NCBI RefSeq assembly: GCF_900129815.1
Contig: NZ_FQWX01000010.1
Location: 1 to 64,000 of the forward strand
Length of the DNA: 64,000 nt
Direction of reading: 5' to 3'
From: Asaccharospora irregularis DSM 2635
GTDB taxonomy: Bacteria; Bacillota; Clostridia; Peptostreptococcales; Peptostreptococcaceae
Position 1 is the stretch's first letter, and the number at the start of each line of letters is the position of its first letter. Under the pieces are notes generated by a model. It was not told where the DNA came from, searched no databases, and worked only from the letters and a program-made list of their open reading frames with translations. Both the position numbers and the translations under genes were made by a program. This document shows, piece by piece, positions 46,701 through 54,501 of the stretch.

Positions 46701-48383
46701 ATGGAAAAATCTTACCTTATAATGTATCAAAGTGGAAGGACTGAATTAGAAGATACATTGAAGTCCAATGGTATTGATAGATATATAATATTAAACTCTC
46801 AACTAGCCGCTATATATACAAAAAGAGATTTTGATGAAGATATACTTAATAGTATCAAAATTATAGGATGGTGGCAAAGGTCGAGTCCTATGAGTTCGTT
46901 GATTGAGATAACCAATAACATTGAAAATGGTGAGACTGTATCGACTGCTGCAGGGACCGAATTTGTATACAGCAATCCATATAGTAGTGTTACTGGCAAG
47001 GGGGTAATAATTGGAATTATAGACTCAGGGATAGATTATCTCCATCCTGATTTTATAGATGAGGATGGAAATACAAAGATAATTTCTATATGGGATCAAG
47101 ATAGTAAACATGGAGATCCACCATCAGAATGTTTGTTTGGGACTGAGTTTTCAAGGGAGGATATAAACAAAGCAATAAGTGAAAATAATGGAAATCTTAC
47201 TTCAGATAATACAGGAACGGGAACTATGGCAGCTGGGATATGCTGTGGAAGGGGAAATTTAAATTCGCAGTATAGAGGGGTAGCAATAGACAGTGAATTA
47301 GTTGTTGTAAAATTAAGAGAATATAGAGGGAGGTTTAAGGAAGGCAAAATTAATTATCAGTCATCAGACTTTTTATCAGCTATAAAATATATAAATGATG
47401 TTGCAACTAAAGAGAGAAAGTATATAATAATAAATTTAACTGTAGCTACTGCACCTGGTGGAGAAATAGAGGTGTCACTTCTAGATTCATTTAATTTCCT
47501 ATATGAAGAAGGAGTGATATTAGTTGCGGGAGCAGGGAATGAAGGGAATACAGATATTCACAATGAAGGAGAAATAGCGGCTTTTGATGAACCTCAAGAT
47601 GTAATAATTCAGGTAGGAGAACAAAATAACTTAGAAATATACTTGATAGTGGATGGACCTGATAAAATAGGTATTCAAGTCATATCACCATCAGGTGAAA
47701 TTAGCGATAATATAGTATACTCACCTGATAATTACCCATATTATGGAAAATTTAATTTAGAAAATACAGAATATGAATTACAAATTGTCTATCCTTGGTT
47801 TGAATACGGAAGTGAAAAACTTTTTATAGGTTTATATGATATAAAACCAGGTATTTGGACACTTAGATTAAAGCCGGAGTATATAATAGATGGACTTTAT
47901 GATATATATCTTCCAAACAAGAGTTTAATATCTAATACAACCAGATTTCTAGATCCGACATCTTCATCTACAATAACGTCATTTGCAAATATAGAAAATG
48001 TAATAAGTGTAGGTGCGTATAATTATAGAACATCAAGCATGTGGATAGGCTCCTCCAGAGGTTCGTTGAGAACTAGCTTTATAAAACCAGATATAGTTGC
48101 ACCTGGTGTAGATATAATATCGACTTATATAAATCAAAGCTATAATACAGGCACAGGCACAGGAATTAGTAGTTCAGTTGTAAGTGGAGTTTTAGCACTT
48201 CTAATGGATTTTATAAGTCAACAGGGTCTATATCCAAGAAAAACTATGTATACTCCAACACTAAAAACATATCTAATGTTAGGGGCTAGGAAAGAGCCTA
48301 TATACATTTATCCAAATACATATCAGGGATACGGTATTTTGGATTTAGCAAATACTATGAAGCAGATTTCGAAAACACTATAA
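46701..48383 (+). CDS. cspC: CspC-like pseudoprotease, second copy
   Basis: 560 residues, the same length as the first copy and aligned throughout. Asp 108 is kept (GIIDSGIDYLHPDF), His is replaced by Thr 173 (NTGTGTMAAG) and Ser by Gly 488 (GTGTGISSS). AAAAGGGG precedes the ATG; 16 bases from the second fusion gene, the same spacing as in the first pair. The pair appears to be a divergent tandem duplication. Which pair, if either, corresponds to C. difficile cspC function cannot be told from sequence. Confidence 0.88.
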   Translation: MEKSYLIMYQSGRTELEDTLKSNGIDRYIILNSQLAAIYTKRDFDEDILNSIKIIGWWQRSSPMSSLIEITNNIENGETVSTAAGTEFVYSNPYSSVTGKGVIIGIIDSGIDYLHPDFIDEDGNTKIISIWDQDSKHGDPPSECLFGTEFSREDINKAISENNGNLTSDNTGTGTMAAGICCGRGNLNSQYRGVAIDSELVVVKLREYRGRFKEGKINYQSSDFLSAIKYINDVATKERKYIIINLTVATAPGGEIEVSLLDSFNFLYEEGVILVAGAGNEGNTDIHNEGEIAAFDEPQDVIIQVGEQNNLEIYLIVDGPDKIGIQVISPSGEISDNIVYSPDNYPYYGKFNLENTEYELQIVYPWFEYGSEKLFIGLYDIKPGIWTLRLKPEYIIDGLYDIYLPNKSLISNTTRFLDPTSSSTITSFANIENVISVGAYNYRTSSMWIGSSRGSLRTSFIKPDIVAPGVDIISTYINQSYNTGTGTGISSSVVSGVLALLMDFISQQGLYPRKTMYTPTLKTYLMLGARKEPIYIYPNTYQGYGILDLANTMKQISKTL

Positions 48384-48401
48384 AAGGTATATATTAAATA
48401 C

Positions 48402-48451
48402 AATAAGTCTATAAATTTTATCTCAAGAAGATAATATTTTATAGGCTTATT
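48402..48451 (+). terminator. Terminator after the second CspBA-CspC pair
   Basis: AATAAGTCTATAAA pairs with TTTATAGGCTTATT around a 22-base loop. The T-tract is short. The 48452-48777 gap otherwise holds the NrdR boxes and AT-rich leader. Confidence 0.65.
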
Positions 48452-48501
48452 TAGATTCAATAGTTTTATAGTGCATAAACTTGATTTTATAATAACTGAA
48501 A

Positions 48502-48548
48502 ATACCATATGGAGTATAAAAAAATTAAAAAAACACTATATATTGTGT
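48502..48548 (+). promoter_or_regulatory. Tandem NrdR boxes upstream of nrdE
   Basis: Box 2 at 48533-48548 (ACACTATATATTGTGT) matches the NrdR consensus acaCwAtATaTwGtgt at every position. Box 1 at 48502-48517 (ATACCATATGGAGTAT) is a weaker match. Their starts are 31 bases apart, the three-turn spacing typical of NrdR sites. NrdR is the ATP/dATP-sensing repressor of ribonucleotide reductase genes; nrdR itself is not in the window. Confidence 0.82.
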
Positions 48549-48777
48549 TTTGGAATTTATCATAAGGGGAATATAGATATATAGCGAGATTTTTTATAAT
48601 GCTTAGGAAATTATATTAATTTTCAAACTGTTGCTAAATATAATTTCCGTATACGCATTTAAAAAAATTATTAGTTAAATGTTTTAAATAGAAAATTTTT
48701 CTATAAATCTATTTTAAACTTATAAAAAACAAATTTATATTTTAATTATGAGAATTATTCTAAAGAGGAGAAATTAA

Positions 48778-50877
48778 ATGAATTGGATAGAGCTTAATAA
48801 TCAAGTGATAATAAAAGATGAACATGGAAAATATCAATTAGAAAAAGATATAGAGGCCCTAAACTGCTATCTAGATGAATACATAAAACCTAGACTAAAA
48901 GTATTTGATAGTCTGGAAGATAGGTTGAAATATTTAGTAGAAAATGATTATTATTCAAGCGAAGTAATAGAAAAATACGATATTGATTTTATAAAAGAAA
49001 TTTATGAAACTATAGAAAATAATGATTTTAGATTTAAGTCTTATATGAGTGCAAATAAGTTTTATCAAAACTATGCACTAAAAAGCAATGACGGAAAGTA
49101 TATATTAGAAAACTATAACGATAAGGTTCTAATAGTATCGTTAGCACTTGGAAACGGAGATAGAAAGCTTACACTTAACTTAGCAGAGAAATTAATAAAA
49201 CAAGAGTTTCAGCCAGCTACACCGACATTTTTAAATGCGGGTAGAAAAAGAGCTGGGGAGATGGTATCTTGCTTTTTATTATCTGTGGAGGATAGCACTG
49301 AGGGAATATCTTATGCAGTATCCTCAGCCAATCATCTATCTAAGATAGGTGGGGGTGTAGGATTAAATTTATCAAAACTAAGAGCATCAGGAGATCCTAT
49401 AAAAGATATAGAAGGAGCTGCAGGAGGAGTTGTTGGAGTAGCTAAGTTATTAGAGCAGTCATTTAGTTATTTTAATCAAATGGGCTCTAGGCAAGGGGCA
49501 GGGGCAGTATATTTAACTGTATTTCACCCAGACTTTGAACTTCTTATGGATACAAAGAAAATAAATGCTGATGAAAAGATAAGGTTAGCTACATTAGCTA
49601 TTGGAGCAATTATTCCTGATAAATTTATGGAGTTAGCAGAAAAAAATGAAACAGGATATGCTTTTTATCCCCATTCGGTATATAAAAGGTATGGAGTTTA
49701 TCTTGATGATATTAATATGGATGAATGGTACGATAAGCTAGTAGCAGATGAAAAAATCAGGAAAAAAGAAATAAATCCAAGAAAAATGCTTACTAGAATG
49801 GCTCAGATGCAACAAGAAAGTGGATATCCTTATGTTGTATTTATAGATACTGCTAATAAAGAACATGTATTAAAAGATATTGGAATGATTAAAATGTCTA
49901 ACTTATGTTGTGAAATATTTCAGTATCAAACACCTTCTGATATAGAAGGGTATGGGGGTAAAAATATCTGGGGTAAGGATATAAGCTGCAACCTAGGTTC
50001 TTTAAATATAGCGAATGTAATGGATAACAAGAATATAGAGAGTACAGTGGATGCAGCGGTTAGAGTATTATCTTTTGTATCGGATAAAACAAGCATAGAT
50101 CCAGTTCCTACTATAAAACGGGGCAATGAGTCATCACACTCTATTGGTCTTGGGGCGATGAATTTACATGGATATCTGGTTAGAGAAAATATATTATATA
50201 CATCAAAAGAGGCTATAGATTTTTCAAATGTATTTTTTGCAATGATAAGATACTATGCGATTAAATCATCAATGCAAATATCTATAGAAAGAGGTAAGGC
50301 TTTTGATGGTTTTAAAAAGTCTGAGTATGCTAAAGGAAAAGAAAGTAGTGTTCTTTCAAAGTATTACGAAAAATCTTATTTGCCAGAGACGGATAAGGTA
50401 AAAAAATTATTTGAAGGTATATATATACCAACAAATGAGGATTGGTCAAATTTATTAGAAGATGTAAAGAAAAAAGGTATATACAATGCTTATTTAACAG
50501 CAATAGCACCTACACAGAGTATTAGCTATGTTCAAAATGCTACATCTAGTATAATGCCTATTACTGAATCTGTTGAGATAAGAACTTATGGTGACTCAAC
50601 TACAATCTATCCTATGCCGTTTTTAACTAATGAAAATATGCTTTACTATCAATCTGCTTATAGAATGGACATGAGGTATGTTATAGATCTTGTTTCGACT
50701 GTCCAGGAACATATTGATCAAGGTATATCTACTACACTATTTGTAACAGATGACAAAACTACTAGGGACATAGCTAGATACTATATATACGCGTATAAAA
50801 GAGGATTAAAAAGTTTATATTATACAAGGACAAAAATGACTAGAGATACTAATGAGTGCCTTATGTGTTCTATATAA
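48778..50877 (+). CDS. nrdE: Ribonucleotide reductase class Ib, alpha subunit NrdE
   Basis: Reduces ribonucleoside diphosphates to deoxy forms. 699 residues, without an N-terminal ATP-cone, which fits class Ib. Seen in order: FQPATPTFLNAGRKRAGEMV with the active-site region SCFLLSVEDS; GGGVGLNLSKLR; the NLC-E active-site loop (MSNLCCEIFQ); CNLGSLNIANVM; and the C-terminal shuttle cysteines in ECLMCSI. AAAGAGGAG lies before the ATG. No nrdI or nrdH nearby. Confidence 0.95.
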   Translation: MNWIELNNQVIIKDEHGKYQLEKDIEALNCYLDEYIKPRLKVFDSLEDRLKYLVENDYYSSEVIEKYDIDFIKEIYETIENNDFRFKSYMSANKFYQNYALKSNDGKYILENYNDKVLIVSLALGNGDRKLTLNLAEKLIKQEFQPATPTFLNAGRKRAGEMVSCFLLSVEDSTEGISYAVSSANHLSKIGGGVGLNLSKLRASGDPIKDIEGAAGGVVGVAKLLEQSFSYFNQMGSRQGAGAVYLTVFHPDFELLMDTKKINADEKIRLATLAIGAIIPDKFMELAEKNETGYAFYPHSVYKRYGVYLDDINMDEWYDKLVADEKIRKKEINPRKMLTRMAQMQQESGYPYVVFIDTANKEHVLKDIGMIKMSNLCCEIFQYQTPSDIEGYGGKNIWGKDISCNLGSLNIANVMDNKNIESTVDAAVRVLSFVSDKTSIDPVPTIKRGNESSHSIGLGAMNLHGYLVRENILYTSKEAIDFSNVFFAMIRYYAIKSSMQISIERGKAFDGFKKSEYAKGKESSVLSKYYEKSYLPETDKVKKLFEGIYIPTNEDWSNLLEDVKKKGIYNAYLTAIAPTQSISYVQNATSSIMPITESVEIRTYGDSTTIYPMPFLTNENMLYYQSAYRMDMRYVIDLVSTVQEHIDQGISTTLFVTDDKTTRDIARYYIYAYKRGLKSLYYTRTKMTRDTNECLMCSI

Positions 50878-50936
50878 ATAGAAATTAACAGATAGATTAG
50901 GTATTATATATAAAATTTAATATGTGGAGGGAAAAA

Positions 50937-51908
50937 ATGACGTTTAAATTAAGTCAAGTACACAAGGCTGTAAATTGGAATAAAGAAGATGATGGATTCA
51001 CACAGGCTTTTTGGGATCAAAATGTCAAACAATTCTGGTTGCCAGAGGAAATATCGGTATCTAAGGATCTTAAGGTTTGGAGCCAATTAGAAGATAGAGA
51101 ACGAGAATTATATAAAAAAGTTTTGGGTGGATTGACATTACTAGATACAAAGCAAGGGAATAACGGTGTGCCATCTATGATGAGCTTAACAGAAAATCTT
51201 CAAAGAAAGGCAGTTTTATCATTTATGGGAACTATGGAAGAAATACATGCAAAAAGTTATTCTTCTATATTTATGACACTACTTTCTAATACCGAGATAG
51301 ATGAATTGTTTGAGTGGATAGAAAAAGAACCGACGTTACAAAGAAAGGCAGATTTAATATTAGCTCAATATGAAAGTACTCATTGCAATAAAAGCTTGTA
51401 TCTTTCAATGGTTACGAGTGTATTTTTAGAGAGTTTTTTATTTTATTCAGGATTTTTCTATCCGTTATATTTGTCTGGTCAAGGGAAGATGGTTGCAAGT
51501 GGAGAAATAATATCTCTTATACTTAGGGATGAGTCTTTACATGGAAAATATATAGGACTTCTTGCTCAGGAAGTATATAGTTCTTTTGATGAAGAAGAAA
51601 AAGTCGTTTTAAAGGAAAGAATGTTTAAAATATTAAGTGATCTTATGGAAAATGAGATAGAATACACAAATAATATATACAAGGAAAGTGGATTAGAGGA
51701 AGAGGTCATAAACTTCCTAAAGTATAATGCAAATAGAGCATTGGATAATCTGGGATTTGAAAAGTTCTATGAAGTAAAAGATGTAAATCCTATAGTATTA
51801 AATGGTTTAAGTACGGAAACTAAAACTCACGACTTTTTTTCAACTAAGGGGAATGGATATCAAAAAGGGATTTATGAGGAATTAGAGGATGAGGATTTTT
51901 TAATTTAA
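50937..51908 (+). CDS. nrdF: Ribonucleotide reductase class Ib, beta subunit NrdF
   Basis: Small subunit holding the metal-tyrosyl radical cofactor. About 323 residues. Metal ligands are visible as the Glu/His of MGTMEEIHAKSYSSIF, and of SLILRDESLHGKYIGLL. I prefer ATG 50937, five bases after GTGGAGGG; the in-frame ATG at 50922 lies upstream of that site. Follows nrdE by 59 bases and is probably co-transcribed under NrdR. Confidence 0.94.
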   Translation: MTFKLSQVHKAVNWNKEDDGFTQAFWDQNVKQFWLPEEISVSKDLKVWSQLEDRERELYKKVLGGLTLLDTKQGNNGVPSMMSLTENLQRKAVLSFMGTMEEIHAKSYSSIFMTLLSNTEIDELFEWIEKEPTLQRKADLILAQYESTHCNKSLYLSMVTSVFLESFLFYSGFFYPLYLSGQGKMVASGEIISLILRDESLHGKYIGLLAQEVYSSFDEEEKVVLKERMFKILSDLMENEIEYTNNIYKESGLEEEVINFLKYNANRALDNLGFEKFYEVKDVNPIVLNGLSTETKTHDFFSTKGNGYQKGIYEELEDEDFLI

Positions 51909-52040
51909 CAACTATATTAGTAAAATATAATTGGTGAAATTTAGAGATTGTCTAATTAAAATTAGCTATACAAAACTTAGATTAATAAGTTAATATATAA
52001 GTATAGATTAGTTTAGTACAATACTAGAAAGGAAACCAAT

Positions 52041-52439
52041 ATGTCAGTTGATTTATCAAAATACGAGATTGTAGGATATATAGATGAAAACATTGCCAAA
52101 TTGGCAGGAATTAAGTATATTGGCAACGTCTATGCAGCACCAGGAGTAATAAAACATATAAAGAAAAGACATAAAAATGAATTAACTAAGAACATATTGG
52201 ACAACCTTTTAGATACAATAAAAGATATTGTGAAAAATCCAGAGTATGTGGGTCGTGGTAACAAAAAAGTAGGTACCAGTATAGAGTTTATAAAGAAGGT
52301 AGATAAGAATATATTAGTAGCTGCGGATTTAGACATAAAAGAAGGATACTTGTATATAGCATCGCTATATCCTATAAAGAGAGCAAAAATAGAAAATAGA
52401 CTAAATAGCGGAAGAATAAAGCAGTATAAGAAGAAATAA
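52041..52439 (+). CDS. BECR-fold (phage barnase-like, PBECR type) nuclease domain protein
   Basis: 132 residues. VYAAPGVIKHIKKRHKNEL, then IVKNPEYVGRGNK, IEFIKKVDKNILVAADLD and YLYIASLYPIKRAKIE. This is the pattern of barnase-EndoU-ColicinE5-RelE-like domains that often sit in phage and mobile polyvalent proteins. Such folds are usually ribonucleases. Here the domain stands alone, without a recognisable antitoxin or immunity gene beside it. AGAAAGGAAA precedes the ATG. Confidence 0.65.
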   Translation: MSVDLSKYEIVGYIDENIAKLAGIKYIGNVYAAPGVIKHIKKRHKNELTKNILDNLLDTIKDIVKNPEYVGRGNKKVGTSIEFIKKVDKNILVAADLDIKEGYLYIASLYPIKRAKIENRLNSGRIKQYKKK

Positions 52440-52463
52440 ATACAGAGTTATACTTAATTAGTA

Positions 52464-52492
52464 TTGTAATAAATGAGATATTTAGGTATAAT
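52464..52492 (+). promoter_or_regulatory. Sigma-A promoter of the structured RNA
   Basis: TTGTAA at 52464-52469, 17 bases, TATAAT at 52487-52492. Transcription would start near 52499, about 20 bases before the structured element. Confidence 0.6.
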
Positions 52493-52519
52493 TTAATTAT
52501 AAAGTGTATAAAATATATT

Positions 52520-52645
52520 GATTGGATTTGAGGTTGGAAATGGCACCCAACGCGCTACCCATGTGGATAGTAACCAGAGATACAGGATACGCCGCCCTGT
52601 CAATTCTAATCGGATTTTAAGAGAGGATTATATCCTCTCTTTTTT
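52520..52645 (+). ncRNA. Candidate structured RNA of unknown class
   Basis: A GC-richer island in AT-rich DNA that folds as a four-way junction. Closing stem GATTGGA (52520-52526) with TCTAATC (52605-52611). Hairpins GTTGG/CCAAC (52533-52551), CTACCC/GGATAG (52555-52570) and ACAGG/CCTGT (52582-52600). A perfect terminator hairpin (AGAGAGGAT/ATCCTCTCT, 52620-52640) and a T run follow. It has no open frame of note. I do not recognise a known riboswitch or sRNA family in it. It could be an independent sRNA or a riboswitch controlling the 44-residue gene 250 bases downstream. Confidence 0.65.
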
Positions 52646-52784
52646 ACGTATAAGGAAATTATAATCACTCTTTGACTTTGAATAACTTATACAACTTAGA
52701 AATCTCAATATAATGGTCTTGCAAGTAAAAAAATGAGCAACGGAAGAAGTCGTTGTCGACATGAGAGAAGAGAATTTTTTAATT
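52640..52784. repeat. Interspersed repeat, copy B
   Basis: Second copy of the element at 38543-38690, again starting in the T run of a terminator. Clear similarity through AAATTATAAT, AACTTA, CTCAATATA, TCTTGCAAGTAAAAAAA and AAGTCGTTG-CGACATGAG. No coding frame. Function unknown; a small non-autonomous element or RNA processing/termination module are both possible. Confidence 0.75.
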
Positions 52785-52896
52785 ATTAATTTTAGATAAA
52801 ATTAACAATTTATTTCACTTAACTTTAGGGAACAATAATATAAAATTTAGATTTTGATTATCAGACTAATATGTATGACAGGAAAGGGTGTAAGAA

Positions 52897-53031
52897 ATGG
52901 GAATATTAGAATTGGCATCTAAATTAAGTGAAATAGTATATTTGGTTGCTGAGGAAAAGGGCATTACAAAAGAGGAAGCATGGGATGAAGGTGTAGAGAT
53001 ATTTAAAAATGAATACGAATATAATGATTAA
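52897..53031 (+). CDS. Small acidic protein, 44 residues
   Basis: ATG after AGGAAAGGGTG, 44 codons, ending TAA at 53031. Helical and acidic (ELASKLSEIVYLVAEEKGIT, then KEEAWDEGVEIFKNEY). The clear ribosome site, gene-like codon use and its own downstream terminator argue that it is real. Family not recognised; the pattern suggests one amphipathic helical hairpin. Confidence 0.6.
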   Translation: MGILELASKLSEIVYLVAEEKGITKEEAWDEGVEIFKNEYEYND

Positions 53032-53041
53032 ATTAATAAAC

Positions 53042-53080
53042 AGGTAGCGCTTTACAATATTATAAAGCGCTACCTATTTT
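53042..53080. terminator. Bidirectional terminator
   Basis: AGGTAGCGCTTTA pairs with TAAAGCGCTACCT around a short loop, with T-rich flanks on both strands. It serves the 44-residue gene and the convergent MazG-like gene. Confidence 0.92.
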
Positions 53081-53106
53081 ATTTTGAATTATATTTACCA
53101 ATAAAT

Positions 53107-53427
53107 CTATAAAGAGTTCTTTTTTATATACCCTCTTTTTTCTAGTTTTTTTATATGCTCTTTTCTTATATCCTCAATGTTAATACCGTATTGTTCTTCT
53201 AGCTTAAACATCATAGTAACACAAGTTTGAGCCACATCCATAAGTTCTTTAGCTGTTTTTTCTATAATTTCTATTTCAGATAGATTATTGTTTTCACCGC
53301 TTAGATTTCTAAATTTTCCTATGCATTCGGCAAGTTCGCCTTGCTCTTCGCCCATTTTTATAAATGTAGATTCGAGTGTGGGATCTAAGTTATTAAGTTC
53401 TGGTAAAGAAATAGTTTTTAATTTCAT
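53107..53427 (-). CDS. MazG-like nucleotide pyrophosphohydrolase
   Basis: 106-residue all-helical protein with the MazG metal-binding pattern: Glu pair in KMGEEQGELAECIGKF and the Glu/Asp pair in KTAKELMDVAQTCVTMM. Such proteins hydrolyse (d)NTPs, often as house-cleaning enzymes. Single domain, shorter than full MazG. Start follows AGGAGAG. Stands alone. Confidence 0.82.
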   Translation of the reverse strand: MKLKTISLPELNNLDPTLESTFIKMGEEQGELAECIGKFRNLSGENNNLSEIEIIEKTAKELMDVAQTCVTMMFKLEEQYGINIEDIRKEHIKKLEKRGYIKKNSL

Positions 53428-53550
53428 AAGCTCTCCTTTCGATTAAAAAATATTCTAGTATCATAAAACACCATATGAAAATAATACTAAAACAATAGAA
53501 TGACTTCAATATAATATTATTTGTATATTAAGTCAAAATGATTATATCTA

Positions 53551-54300
53551 TTAAAAAGTATCTTCATTAATAGATATTGATTTATATAATACTTCACCTA
53601 TAGAATCATGAATAACTATATCAGCCTTGTAATCAGCAGAAGTAGTACTTTTGTTTATGAGTACAAGTGTATCTCCTTTAAAATAGTCGATAAGCCCTGC
53701 AGCAGGATAAACCACCAAAGAAGTTCCTCCTATAATCAGAGTATCAGCCTTAGAAATAGCTTTAATTGCACCAGAGATTACATCTTCATCTAGTCCTTCT
53801 TCATAGAGAACTACATCAGGCTTAACTTTACCACCGCATTTTGTGCAGGTAGGTATTTTATCAGAATTGAGTATAAAATTTTGGTCATAAAAAGCGTTAC
53901 AATCCATACAATAGTTTCTTAATACTGAACCATGCAGTTCAAAAACCTTTTTATTTCCAGCTACCTGGTGAAGTCCATCGATATTTTGGGTTATAACAGC
54001 TTTTAATTTTCCTATTTTCTCTAGATGAGCAAGTGCTAGATGTGCTTTATTTGGCTTAGCATCTGGATATATAAGCTTATCTTTATAAAATTTAAAAAAT
54101 TCTTCCGGATACTTAACAAAAAAAGTATGAGACACTAACTCTTCAGGTGAAAAACTTTTATTTAACTTTTGATTGAATAATCCAGTAGAACTTCTAAAAT
54201 CTGGTATGTTGGATTCGGTGGATACACCTGCACCTCCAAAAAAAACTATATTGTCACTATTGTTTAAAATCTCTTTTAATTTTTTTATATTATTATCCAT
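53551..54300 (-). CDS. cobB: NAD-dependent protein deacylase, sirtuin type
   Basis: 249 residues. NAD-binding GGAGVSTESNIPDFRSSTGL and ITQNIDGLHQVAG, with the catalytic His in FELHGSVLRNYC. Zinc ribbon CMDC ... CTKC and the GTSLVVYPAAGL nucleotide-binding loop are also present. All key motifs are intact. It removes acyl groups from lysines using NAD. GGAGGTG precedes the ATG. Confidence 0.95.
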   Translation of the reverse strand: MDNNIKKLKEILNNSDNIVFFGGAGVSTESNIPDFRSSTGLFNQKLNKSFSPEELVSHTFFVKYPEEFFKFYKDKLIYPDAKPNKAHLALAHLEKIGKLKAVITQNIDGLHQVAGNKKVFELHGSVLRNYCMDCNAFYDQNFILNSDKIPTCTKCGGKVKPDVVLYEEGLDEDVISGAIKAISKADTLIIGGTSLVVYPAAGLIDYFKGDTLVLINKSTTSADYKADIVIHDSIGEVLYKSISINEDTF

Positions 54301-54428
54301 AAAAACACCTCCAAACTATATTTATTATCTAAGTATTACAAGACATTATAACTTAATTATATACGAAATTGTACTTGCCACAAAGTTAGATTGAGAAAAA
54401 TTAAGAATTACTTTATCTTGTGGTAATA

Positions 54429-54457
54429 TTTACTAATAGCAAGCGATGTCGTATAAT
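54429..54457 (+). promoter_or_regulatory. Sigma-A promoter of the SH3b-glucosaminidase gene
   Basis: TTTACT at 54429-54434 and TATAAT at 54452-54457, 17 bases apart, about 45 bases before the start codon. Confidence 0.5.
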
Positions 54458-54501
54458 TGTTATATAAGTAGTCTCATGTCCAAGAATAGGGGGAAATGTA
54501 T

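Noticed and set aside
52520-52611. tRNA or c-di-GMP-II riboswitch
   Set aside because: The hairpins do not match tRNA arms (no T-loop or anticodon arm), and the c-di-GMP-II conserved segments are not seen.
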